This document shows, piece by piece, positions 36,164 through 44,102 of a stretch of 60,682 bases of DNA. Where the stretch lies: contig JAFGSW010000006.1 of NCBI GenBank assembly GCA_016934415.1, forward strand, positions 1-60,682, written 5' to 3'. The notes beneath the pieces are model-generated. The model did no database searches and was not told the origin of the DNA. It worked only from the letters and a program-made list of their open reading frames with translations. The stretch's first letter is position 1; each line of letters begins with the position of its first letter. This DNA comes from Spirochaetales bacterium. Lineage in GTDB: Bacteria > Spirochaetota > Spirochaetia > SZUA-6 > RPPD01. The translations under genes were made by a program, and so were the position numbers.

Positions 36164-36700
36164 ATGTCGATGTTGAAGCTCCTGTCCGTGTGCCTGGCGG
36201 ACGGCGGGGAAACCCCGTCGCTCCGGCACATGTCGCCCATCTACACCCAGACCAACCTGCATCCCGACGAAACGAGGGCCCGGCTCTACTCGGTGAACTT
36301 CCAGCAGGCGGGACTCATCCCGGCCGGCACCGAAGTCGTGTTCGCTTCCTTAAACGAGAAGCAGTTCTCGTTCATCGTCAAGGAAAAGGCCAGGACCTAT
36401 TATTATCTCAACCACAAGCAGTCGAACGAGCCGTTCGAGTCCCACCTCCTGCGCTTCTTCGGACCCTCCTGGGACCCGGAGAAAATCACGCGCCTTCCTG
36501 ACCAGGACCGGGAGGGAGTCCGCACGGGCAAGCCCGCCGTGGGCATGACGCGCGAGGGGATCATTCTCGCCATGGGCTGGCCGCCCAGGCTGGAGAACCC
36601 CGACCTGAAAGCCTCCCGCTGGCGCTATTGGCGGCACCGCTTCGACACGATCGCGATCGAGTTCGGCCCCGACGACACGGTGGTCAATATCTTCACATGA
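36164..36700 (+). CDS. BamE/SmpA-OmlA-like domain protein
   Basis: 178 residues; the start is fixed by AAAGGAGG five bases upstream. The C-terminal 50 residues (GMTREGIILAMGWPPRLENP, then WRYWRHRFDTIAIEF) have the BamE/SmpA pattern, a small alpha/beta domain found on outer-membrane assembly lipoproteins. Residues 25-120 are beta-rich and unassigned. The N-terminus (MSMLKLLSVCLADGG) looks like a weakened lipoprotein signal with no proper lipobox, so localisation is uncertain. Single-gene unit with strong promoter elements. Confidence 0.65.
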   Translation: MSMLKLLSVCLADGGETPSLRHMSPIYTQTNLHPDETRARLYSVNFQQAGLIPAGTEVVFASLNEKQFSFIVKEKARTYYYLNHKQSNEPFESHLLRFFGPSWDPEKITRLPDQDREGVRTGKPAVGMTREGIILAMGWPPRLENPDLKASRWRYWRHRFDTIAIEFGPDDTVVNIFT

Positions 36701-36757
36701 TGAATTGTTTATAAAAACCGGCTTACTCGGGCCGGCGTACGGCGCACACCGTAGGAA

Positions 36758-37882
36758 GTGAAACAGGACATGACAAAAGATCCGCGCGACATGCTCAGCG
36801 ACTGGTATACCCGCGACGACATCCGGGCGGTGGACGCCAAGTTCGAGGCGCAGAAGATCGCCTTCGCCCCCCTCGCCTTCCAGGCGGCCCGCGCCCTGCG
36901 CGGGACGGGCGTCCTCGAGCTCCTCTCCGGCGCGGGAGAATCGGGCGTGACCAAAGAGGCGATCGCCCGCGAGCTTTCATTAAGCGAATACGCGGCCGGC
37001 GTTCTCCTTGAGATGGGCCTTTCCATGGGCATCCTCAAGCTCCGGCCGGACAGCAGCCCCTGGCGCTATCTCCTGGGCAAGATCGGTTTCTTCCTCTGCC
37101 ACGACGCCATGACGAACGCGAACATGGATTTCGCGAACGACGTCTGCTATCAGGGCGCCTTTCACCTGCCCGAGGCGCTCTCCTCCGGCAAGCCCGAGGG
37201 GCTCAAGGTCTTCGGCGATTGGCCCACCATCTACCGCGGCCTCACCTCGCTGCCGGAGCGCGCGCGGAAGAGCTGGTTCGCCTTCGACCACTTTTATTCG
37301 GACGGCGCCTTTCCCCAGGCGCTGGATATCGTGTTCTCCCGGCCGCGCCGGCACCTCCTGGACATCGGCGGAAACACGGCCCGGTGGGCGCTGGCCTGCG
37401 CCGGGCGCGATCCCGGGGTGCGGGTGACCATCGTCGACCTGCCGGGCCAGTCGGCCCTGGCGCTCCGAAACATCGCGGCGGCCGGAATGAGCGGGCGAAT
37501 CTCAGTCCGCGAGGCCGACGTGCTCGACCCGTCCTCCGCGCTCCCGTCCGGAGCGGACGCGGTGTGGATGAGCCAGTTCCTCGACTGCTTCTCCCTGGAG
37601 GAGGTCACGTCCATCCTCTCCAAGGTGGCGTCCGCGGTGGACGCGGAGTGCGATGTGTTCGTCCTCGAGCCCCTCTGGGACAAGCAGCGCTTCCCGGCCG
37701 CCGCCTATTCCCTGCACGCCACGTCGCTCTACTTCGCCGCCATGGCCAACGGGAACAGCAAGATGTACGCCGCGGCGGAGCTTGAGCGCGCCGTCTGCCG
37801 GGCCGGGTTCACGATGAAGGCCGAATCGCACACCCTCGGGCCCAACGACTATTCCCTGCTGCGTTTCAGGAAAACGCGATGA
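36758..37882 (+). CDS. O-methyltransferase of aryl-polyene cluster
   Basis: 374 residues. Dimerisation winged-helix N-terminus (ARALRGTGVLELLSG, IARELSLSEYAAGVLLEMGL) and C-terminal Rossmann SAM domain with LLDIGGNTARWALACA and VTIVDLPGQ. Typical of plant-type O-methyltransferases (Methyltransf_2). In aryl-polyene clusters such enzymes methylate the aryl head group. Start is uncertain: GTG at 36758 or ATG at 36770; neither has an ideal ribosome site. It opens the cluster and overlaps the next gene by four bases. Confidence 0.85.
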   Translation: MKQDMTKDPRDMLSDWYTRDDIRAVDAKFEAQKIAFAPLAFQAARALRGTGVLELLSGAGESGVTKEAIARELSLSEYAAGVLLEMGLSMGILKLRPDSSPWRYLLGKIGFFLCHDAMTNANMDFANDVCYQGAFHLPEALSSGKPEGLKVFGDWPTIYRGLTSLPERARKSWFAFDHFYSDGAFPQALDIVFSRPRRHLLDIGGNTARWALACAGRDPGVRVTIVDLPGQSALALRNIAAAGMSGRISVREADVLDPSSALPSGADAVWMSQFLDCFSLEEVTSILSKVASAVDAECDVFVLEPLWDKQRFPAAAYSLHATSLYFAAMANGNSKMYAAAELERAVCRAGFTMKAESHTLGPNDYSLLRFRKTR

Positions 37883-38625
37883 GCGAGACCCGACTGTTCC
37901 TTCTCGGCCGGGCCGTCTGGGCGCCGGGTCTCGAAACCGCCGACGCGGCGGCGGCCTGGGCGCACGGAGAGACCGCCATAAAAAAAACGACCGACACCCC
38001 GCGCCTTGAGTTCCTGCCTCCCCTCTCCCGCCGCCGCTTGAGTCAGCTTTCCCGGATGGTGATCGAGGTGGGGCACCGGCTGACCTCAGGCGGCCCGTCC
38101 CTGCCGTGCGTTTTCGCCTCCCGCTACGGGGAGATTAACCGCCAGTACGCGATCAGCGCGAGCCTCCTCGACGCGGGAGAGGTCGGCCCGGCCGTGTTCA
38201 GCCTCTCCGTGTTCAACACGCCGGTCTACCTGCTCTCCATTGCCGAAAAAAACACCGCGGCCGGCTCGGCGCTCTGCGCGGGAGCCTACGGGCTGGCGGG
38301 AGCCTTTCTCGACGCGCTCGGCTTTCTCCGCCCCGGCTCACCGGATGTGGCCTGCCTCGTTCTGTTCGCGGACGAGGCGCTTCCCCCCGATTACCTCCCC
38401 CTGTTCGGCGTCTCGCCCGAGCCCTACGCTTTCGGGCTCGTGCTCTCCTCCCGACGGGACCCGTCCGCCCTTCCCTTGACGCTCACCATGTCCGAGGCGA
38501 AAAACGAGCCCGAGCCCGTTCACCCGCTCAAGCTCCTGCGCTGGCTCGAGACCGGAGCCGGGGGGAGCTTCGCGTTCGGAGCCCCGGGGATTGATCTCAC
38601 GATTGAGGCGGGCGCGCCGTGCTGA
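37879..38625 (+). CDS. apeC: Ketosynthase-like chain length factor (ApeC-like)
   Basis: 248 residues. It matches the short ketosynthase N-terminal-like family of aryl-polyene loci: VFASRYGEINRQYAISASLL, FSLSVFNTPVYLLSIAEKN, ALCAGAYGLAGAFLDAL. The catalytic CTA motif and both His of a working ketosynthase are absent, so it should act as a chain-length partner of the KS encoded at 46703. Overlaps both neighbours. Confidence 0.82.
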   Translation: MSETRLFLLGRAVWAPGLETADAAAAWAHGETAIKKTTDTPRLEFLPPLSRRRLSQLSRMVIEVGHRLTSGGPSLPCVFASRYGEINRQYAISASLLDAGEVGPAVFSLSVFNTPVYLLSIAEKNTAAGSALCAGAYGLAGAFLDALGFLRPGSPDVACLVLFADEALPPDYLPLFGVSPEPYAFGLVLSSRRDPSALPLTLTMSEAKNEPEPVHPLKLLRWLETGAGGSFAFGAPGIDLTIEAGAPC

Positions 38626-39410
38626 GGATCTATCGGGCGATCCGGCTCGCCTGGCACGTCGCGGCCAAGATCTTCGCGTTCGGCTGCTTCGGGCTGGGGA
38701 GCCTGACGCTCGCCTTCACCGTCATTCCGGCGCTCTGGCTTTTCGTCCACCCCCGCGCCCGCTTTCGCCGGGTCGTCCGTGCAGTGGTGCGCGGTTCCTT
38801 CGCTTCCTTCGTCGTTCTCATGAGGGGGCTCAGGCTCATCGCCGTGTATACCGACGACCGCGCGCGCCTCGCGCGGGCCCGCCGGGCCATCATCTGCGCC
38901 AACCACCCGTCGCTCATCGACGTCGTGATCCTGACCGCCCTCGTGCCCCGGGCCGACTGCATCGTCAAGGCGCGCCTCTGGAAAAACCCGTTCATGATGA
39001 ACATCGTGCGGAGCGTCTATATTCCCAACTCGCTCGACCCGGAAGAGACTTTCCGGGCCTGCAGACGCACGCTCGAGGAGGGAAACAACCTCATTATTTT
39101 CCCCGAGGGCACGCGCACCGCGAACCACGGGGATATCCGCCTCCAGCGCAACGCCGCCCACATCGCGCTTCGCACCGGGCGCCCGATCCTGCCCGTGCGC
39201 ATCAAGGCCGATTCTCCCCGCGGCCTGCAAAAGGGCGACTCGGTCTTTGACACCCCCGCCTCGGGTCTCGTCCGCTTTTGGCTCGAAGTCCGCCCTCCGC
39301 TCGATCCGTCCGAGTACGCGGGCATCCCGGAACCCAGGGCCGCGCGAATGTTGACAAATAAATTGAAAGAAGCTATATTGGGTGCCGCAAAAAGCCAGCC
39401 GGACGGATGA
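38619..39410 (+). CDS. 1-acylglycerol-3-phosphate acyltransferase-like (PlsC family)
   Basis: 263 residues from GTG, overlapping the previous stop. One or two N-terminal membrane helices, then the PlsC motifs CANHPSLIDVVIL (HX4D), KNPFMMNIV and IIFPEGTRT. In aryl-polyene clusters this class attaches or transfers acyl chains during assembly of the polyene lipid at the membrane. Full length. Confidence 0.85.
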   Translation: MLRIYRAIRLAWHVAAKIFAFGCFGLGSLTLAFTVIPALWLFVHPRARFRRVVRAVVRGSFASFVVLMRGLRLIAVYTDDRARLARARRAIICANHPSLIDVVILTALVPRADCIVKARLWKNPFMMNIVRSVYIPNSLDPEETFRACRRTLEEGNNLIIFPEGTRTANHGDIRLQRNAAHIALRTGRPILPVRIKADSPRGLQKGDSVFDTPASGLVRFWLEVRPPLDPSEYAGIPEPRAARMLTNKLKEAILGAAKSQPDG

Positions 39411-39494
39411 AGAAGTTTGCGCCGGCACCTTGGAAGAATCCGATTTTCGCGTTACAATAACAGACAAAGGCGACACACATTCTTCGGGGGAGTC

Positions 39495-39548
39495 AGCGGC
39501 TCCGCCGAAGACTGCGGCTCCGCCGAAGCCTGCGGCTCCGCCGGTCCG
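39495..39548. repeat. Three 18-bp tandem repeats
   Basis: Unit CTGCGGCTCCGCCGAAGC repeats three times with two or three differences per copy, in the 180-base gap between the acyltransferase and the first ACP. A short plus-strand frame (39382-39582) would read AAPPK repeats here but has no ribosome site, so I treat the repeat as non-coding. Confidence 0.8.
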
Positions 39549-39592
39549 TATGGCGGCGTGCAGCCGTCGGCATCTTCAATGACGAGGCGTGC

Positions 39593-39850
39593 GTGAACCC
39601 GCTCGAACAGGAAATAAAAACGATCATCATCGAGGCGCTCGCGCTCGAGGACGTCGCCCCGGACGACATCGATCCGGCGGCGCCGCTCTTCGGGGAAGGC
39701 CTCGGGCTCGATTCGATCGACGCCCTGGAGCTCGGGATCGCCATCAAGAAAAAATACAACGTCAACCTTTCGGCCGAAGACAAGGAAAACCGGAAGCATT
39801 TTTATTCCGTGCGAACGCTCGCGGAGTTCGTCGCCGCGCATACATCCTGA
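39593..39850 (+). CDS. apeE: Acyl carrier protein 1
   Basis: 85 residues from GTG with GAGG upstream. Four-helix ACP with the phosphopantetheine Ser in GLGLDSIDALELG. Acidic. The second ACP follows 20 bases downstream. Paired ACPs are a standard part of aryl-polyene clusters: one for starter loading, one for elongation. Confidence 0.9.
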   Translation: MNPLEQEIKTIIIEALALEDVAPDDIDPAAPLFGEGLGLDSIDALELGIAIKKKYNVNLSAEDKENRKHFYSVRTLAEFVAAHTS

Positions 39851-39869
39851 CATTCGTCCTGGAGCATTC

Positions 39870-40136
39870 ATGATCACCAAAGAGGAAATCTTCAAAAAGA
39901 TCGCCGACGTCCTTCACGAGACGTTCGAAATCCCCCGGGAGAAAATCACCCCCGAGGCGCGGCTCTTCGAGGAGCTCGACCTCGACAGCATCGACGCGCT
40001 CGATCTCATCGTCAAGCTGCAGAATTACACCAAACGCCAGATCACGCCCGAAACCTTCAAGCAGGTGCGCACCGTGGATGATGTCGTCGCCGCCGTGTAC
40101 GACATCGTCGCCGCAGACGCAGAGTCGGCCACGTGA
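39870..40136 (+). CDS. apeF: Acyl carrier protein 2
   Basis: 88 residues, GGAG five bases before the ATG. Phosphopantetheine Ser in LDLDSIDALDLIVK. Only moderately similar to the first ACP, so the two likely have distinct partners. Its stop lies 46 bases before the ligase start. Confidence 0.9.
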   Translation: MITKEEIFKKIADVLHETFEIPREKITPEARLFEELDLDSIDALDLIVKLQNYTKRQITPETFKQVRTVDDVVAAVYDIVAADAESAT

Positions 40137-40182
40137 TGCGGGTCCCGGCGGCCCGCCCCTTCCGCCGGATGAAGCCGGGCTG

Positions 40183-41952
40183 ATGAGCGAGCTTCTCACC
40201 TTTCAAACCATAGCCCCCGATTCCCGATCCCCTTGCCACCCCGTCTTCGCCGCCGCCGGCGGGCATCCCGCCCTCGACTGGGAAGACTTTTCCCGCGCCC
40301 TCGACGCCCTGGATGCGTCGCTCGCCGAACGTCCGGAAAAACGCTGGGCCCTCTCGATCGAAGACCACGCTCTCTTCGTCCTGGGCCTCGTCGCCTTACT
40401 TCAACGCGGGAAGGAAATCCACCTGCCGCCGCTCGTCCCGCCCGGCGGACCGCCTTCGGCGGGACCGTCCGCCGACGGCGAACCGCTTCCTCTCTTAAGC
40501 GATTCGGGCGCCGCGACCGTCCGGCTTTCCCTCGACCCGCAGTCCTCCGCTCCTTGCCGGGACGAATGGCCGCGTATCGACCCGGGAGCGGCGCGCGTCG
40601 TCTTCCATACCTCGGGCTCGACGGGCGCTCCCAAGCTCGTACCCAAAACCCTGATACAGGTCGAAAACGAGGTCGCCGTGCTCGCCTCGCTCTGGGGCGA
40701 CTCTTTTCGCGGCGCGACCGTCTTCTCCACCGTCAGTCCCCTCCACTTCTACGGCTTTCTGTTCACCGCGGTCGTCCCTTTCGCGCTCGGCGCCGGGATT
40801 GCTCCCGAGCGCGTCCGCTTCCCCGAGGCGCTCGCGGGACTTTCCGGGCGGCGGACGGTCCTCGTCACGAGCCCGGCCTTCTTGAAGCGCCTGGACGAAA
40901 CTCCCGGCGCCGCCGCCCCGCGGCCCGCGCCCGGGAAAATTTTCTCATCGGGCGGATTCCTGCCGGAGGCGGCCGCCCGAACGAGCCGGGACACGCTGGG
41001 CGCGCCGGTTCACGAGATTTACGGATCCACCGAAACCGGCGGCATCGCCTGGCGCGTCTCCCCGGGGAGCGCAACCTGGACGCTCTTCCCCGGCGTCGCC
41101 GCGAGCGGGATCGACGACGGGGGTTTCACCGTCGCCTCGTCCTACCTGCCCGCGCCCGGCGCCATGCGCATCGAGGACCGGATCGAGATCGTCGAAGACG
41201 GCGCCATCCGGCTTCTCGGCCGGACGGACTCGGTCGTGAAGGTCGAAGAGAAGCGGGTCGCGCTCAACGACGTGGAGAACAGGCTGTACGAGACGGGGCT
41301 CGTCGAGGACGCGGTCGTCCTGGCCTTCGAAGACGACCGCCAGTACCTGGCGGCGGCGGTGGCCCTCAATGCCGCCGGCCGCGAGCGCTTCCGCGGCGCG
41401 CCGAAGATCGAGATCAACCGTTTTTTCAGAGGGAGCCTGCGCGCCTTCTTCGACCCCGTCGTCATCCCCCGAAAATGGCGCTTTCCGGAATCCATCCCCC
41501 GCAATCCCCAGGGAAAAATCGACAGGGTTTCCGTCGGCGACCTTTTCACGCCGCGCTCCCGGGCGGGCGAGCCCTTGGACCGGGACGGGCAAAAGCCCGT
41601 GACGGAGCCCGTCGTGCACGCCCGGAGCGAGTCGCCGGGCGGGCTCGAACTCGTCTTGAGTTTCCCGGCGAACTACGTCCACTTCATCGGGCATTTCCCG
41701 GGGCTGCCGATCCTGCCCGCGGTGGCGCAGGTGGATTGGGCGATGAAGCTCGCGCGCGGCGCGTTCGGCCTGCCGTATAAAATGAAGGCGATCCCCCGCT
41801 TCAAGTGCGCCAAGGCGATTGTCCCGGACACGCGCGTCAGACTCGAGCTCTCCTGGAACGAGGCCGCCGCCCGGCTCGCCTTCACCTACTCGAACCCGGC
41901 CGACGGATCTCTTTATTCGCAGGGGAAGATTCTCCTCGAGGCTCAGTCGTGA
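40183..41952 (+). CDS. AMP-ligase fused to hot-dog dehydratase (ApeH-ApeI-like)
   Basis: 589 residues from ATG at 40183. Residues 1-about 465: adenylate-forming domain with FHTSGSTGAPKLVPKT, EIYGSTETGGIAWR and LLGRTDSVVKVEEKRVAL. Residues about 480-589: hot-dog dehydratase of the ApeI kind with HFIGHFPGLPILPAVAQVDW (His504). In well-studied aryl-polyene loci these are separate genes; here they are one protein, linking starter activation and dehydration. The frame is open upstream over the ACP gene, but that is shadow sequence. GTGA overlap with the next gene. Confidence 0.85.
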   Translation: MSELLTFQTIAPDSRSPCHPVFAAAGGHPALDWEDFSRALDALDASLAERPEKRWALSIEDHALFVLGLVALLQRGKEIHLPPLVPPGGPPSAGPSADGEPLPLLSDSGAATVRLSLDPQSSAPCRDEWPRIDPGAARVVFHTSGSTGAPKLVPKTLIQVENEVAVLASLWGDSFRGATVFSTVSPLHFYGFLFTAVVPFALGAGIAPERVRFPEALAGLSGRRTVLVTSPAFLKRLDETPGAAAPRPAPGKIFSSGGFLPEAAARTSRDTLGAPVHEIYGSTETGGIAWRVSPGSATWTLFPGVAASGIDDGGFTVASSYLPAPGAMRIEDRIEIVEDGAIRLLGRTDSVVKVEEKRVALNDVENRLYETGLVEDAVVLAFEDDRQYLAAAVALNAAGRERFRGAPKIEINRFFRGSLRAFFDPVVIPRKWRFPESIPRNPQGKIDRVSVGDLFTPRSRAGEPLDRDGQKPVTEPVVHARSESPGGLELVLSFPANYVHFIGHFPGLPILPAVAQVDWAMKLARGAFGLPYKMKAIPRFKCAKAIVPDTRVRLELSWNEAAARLAFTYSNPADGSLYSQGKILLEAQS

Positions 41953-42749
41953 CCGGGACCGACTTCAACCCCTGCGCCGTCATCCCCGTCTACAACCACG
42001 GTTCGACCGCCGGCGGGGTGGTCGGGGCGCTGCGCGCGAGCGGTCTCCCCGTCATCCTGGTCGACGACGGGAGCGATGCGGCGACGAAGCGCATCCTTCA
42101 GGAGATCGCGGAGCACACCGAAGGCTGCCGTCTTTTCACCCTGCCCCGCAACCTCGGCAAGGGCGGCGCGGTCAGCCGCGGCCTCGAGGAGGCCTTTAAC
42201 GCGGGTTTCACCCACGCCCTTCAGGCCGACGCCGACGGCCAGCACGATCTCGGCCGGGCCGGTGATTTCATCGAACAAGCGCGGTCGTCGCCCGAAGCGC
42301 TCGTCGGCGGCCGTCCGGTGTTCGACTCCTCGGTGCCCGCCTCCCGGCTCTCCGGGCGCCGCATCACCACCTTCTGGGTGCGCATCGAAACGCTTTCCCG
42401 CGACATTCCCGACGCCATGTGCGGCTTTCGCGTCTATCCCCTCAAGGCCTGCCACCGGCTTCTCGCCGGCCGGTCCTTGAGAAGACGGATGGAGTTCGAT
42501 ATCGAGATCCTGGTGCGCCTGTATTGGCGGAGAGTGCCGATGGTATTCTTGCCTCTCGCCGTCACCTATCCCGCGGGGGGCGTCTCCCATTTCAGGCTCT
42601 TCCGGGACAACCTCGCCATCGGCCTCATGCACGCCTGCCTTTTTTTCGAGATGCTCGCGCGCGCGCCGGGAATCCTCGTCCGCCGCTTCACGCGGCGCAT
42701 CCTCGGCGGAGCCGAACGCGGAGGAAACGGTCATGGCGCACTGGTCTGA
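41949..42749 (+). CDS. Glycosyltransferase family 2
   Basis: 266 residues from GTG at 41949, overlapping the previous stop. GT-A fold: CAVIPVYNHGSTAG, VILVDDGSDAATK, QADADGQHD (metal-binding DXD), MEFDIEILVRLYW. Resembles dolichyl-phosphate-type GT2 enzymes. In aryl-polyene clusters it is thought to add a sugar to the lipid anchor; here inferred from context. Confidence 0.87.
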   Translation: MTGTDFNPCAVIPVYNHGSTAGGVVGALRASGLPVILVDDGSDAATKRILQEIAEHTEGCRLFTLPRNLGKGGAVSRGLEEAFNAGFTHALQADADGQHDLGRAGDFIEQARSSPEALVGGRPVFDSSVPASRLSGRRITTFWVRIETLSRDIPDAMCGFRVYPLKACHRLLAGRSLRRRMEFDIEILVRLYWRRVPMVFLPLAVTYPAGGVSHFRLFRDNLAIGLMHACLFFEMLARAPGILVRRFTRRILGGAERGGNGHGALV

Positions 42750-43701
42750 CCAAAAGGAGATGATGGGCTGCATCTGGCAGATGCGGCTCATGTACCGACT
42801 CTCCCGCTCTTTACCCCCGGCCGCACTCTCCCTCATTCTCCGCGTCACCGTGCTGTTTTTTTACTTGTTCTCTTTCGAGGCGCGCCGGGTAAGCCTGAAG
42901 TTCTTGAGCGCGGTCGCCGCACTCGAGGGCCGTCCCGCGCCGCGTGTCCGCGACGTACTTCGCCATCTTTTCTGCTTCGCCCGGGTCCTGCTTGAAAAAC
43001 TCGCCGCCTGGGCGGGCGACATCGGCGTCAAGGACATCGTTTTCGTCGGGCCGGACATCGAGCCCATTTGGGAACGGCTGGCGGCGCGCCGGGGCGCCGT
43101 CGTCCTCTGTTCGCACCTGGGCAACACAGAGATGCTGCGCGCCCTGGCGAGCCGCGAGGCGGGCGTGAGCCTGCCCGATTTCCGGATCAACTCCATCGTG
43201 GATTTCACGGGCACGAGCAAGTTCAACCGGCTCCTCCGCGAGATCAACCCCGATTCCATGATCAGACTCCACCACGCCTCGTCCGTCGGGCCGGAAACCG
43301 TCATCGAGCTCTCCCGGCGCATGGAGCAGGGCGAATTGGTGGTCATCGCCGCCGATCGAACCGCGGCCCGCAACCGGAGCCGGACCGGTCGGGTCTCCTT
43401 CCTCGGCCGGGAGGCGCGCTTCCCCCTGGGCGCCTTCGTGCTCGCGAGCCTCTTGGACGCGCCCGTCTACCACATGTTCGCCGTGCGCCGCGACGATCTC
43501 GATTTCCAAAGCCCCTATGAGTTCCACCTCCACCGCTCCCGTTTCTCCCTCGGCGGCTCCCGGAAGGAACGGATGGTGCAGGTGCAGGCTTTAATGGAGG
43601 AATATGTCGGCTTGCTTGAATCGCTCTGCCGCCGCCACCCGTATCAGTGGTATAACTTTTTCGACTTCTGGGCTTCACAGCCGGAAGAGAACCACGGATG
43701 A
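42733..43701 (+). CDS. LPLAT-superfamily (LpxL-like) acyltransferase
   Basis: 322 residues, GGAGG eight bases before the ATG, starting within the end of the GT2 gene. LpxL/HtrB-like motifs: VVLCSHLGNTEMLRAL (HX4E), VVIAADRTAARNR, FPLGAFVLASLLDAPVY. Membrane-associated N-terminus. Often fused to or next to GT2 in aryl-polyene loci; transfers the acyl or polyene chain to the anchor. Confidence 0.83.
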   Translation: MAHWSDQKEMMGCIWQMRLMYRLSRSLPPAALSLILRVTVLFFYLFSFEARRVSLKFLSAVAALEGRPAPRVRDVLRHLFCFARVLLEKLAAWAGDIGVKDIVFVGPDIEPIWERLAARRGAVVLCSHLGNTEMLRALASREAGVSLPDFRINSIVDFTGTSKFNRLLREINPDSMIRLHHASSVGPETVIELSRRMEQGELVVIAADRTAARNRSRTGRVSFLGREARFPLGAFVLASLLDAPVYHMFAVRRDDLDFQSPYEFHLHRSRFSLGGSRKERMVQVQALMEEYVGLLESLCRRHPYQWYNFFDFWASQPEENHG

Positions 43702-43915
43702 ACACGGATGGGACGGATGACACGGATGAAGAGGAGAATAAAGCAGGAAAAGGAAAGGAAAAAAGCAAGATAGGAAAATAATTATTCTAGTGAAATTACA
43801 CGAGAAAAAACCATCGCTTTGAAAAATATTTTACTTTCTTTCTTTTCCTCCCCTGCCTTTTTTCCTATCCGTGTCATCCGTCCTATCCGTGGCTATCCGT
43901 GGTTCCCCTTCTTCC
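43680..43915. repeat. Long imperfect inverted repeat of ACGGAT arrays
   Basis: Left arm 43684-43765 (gaaccacggatgaacacgga, then ggatgacacggatga, aggaaaaggaaagg) and right arm about 43840-43912 (its reverse complement, ending cctatccgtggctatccgtg) can pair over roughly 75 bases around an AT-rich centre. The left arm overlaps the last codons of the acyltransferase, encoding its final EENHG. No gene lies between. Confidence 0.75.
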
Positions 43916-44102
43916 GGAGCGATCCGCCAATGAAGGCTGGAAATTATTCCCCGGATATTCTATACTCCCTGAAAATCAGTTTTCTATCTCCGTCGCCAAA
44001 GGTTTCACCCATGCGCGAGACTCGGAAAACAGGAAATCCTGAAACGGGGAGCGATGGAAGATGCGTCCTCCCCTGGAAAAACGAAACGGAACGGACGACG
44101 GC

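Noticed and set aside
36714..36745. Terminator between the BamE-like gene and the methyltransferase
   Set aside because: The CCGGC/GCCGG stem is followed by T only in the leftward direction, where no gene is transcribed.
39382..39582. Small AAPPK-repeat protein
   Set aside because: Starts inside the acyltransferase gene in another frame, lacks a ribosome site, and depends on the 18-bp repeat.
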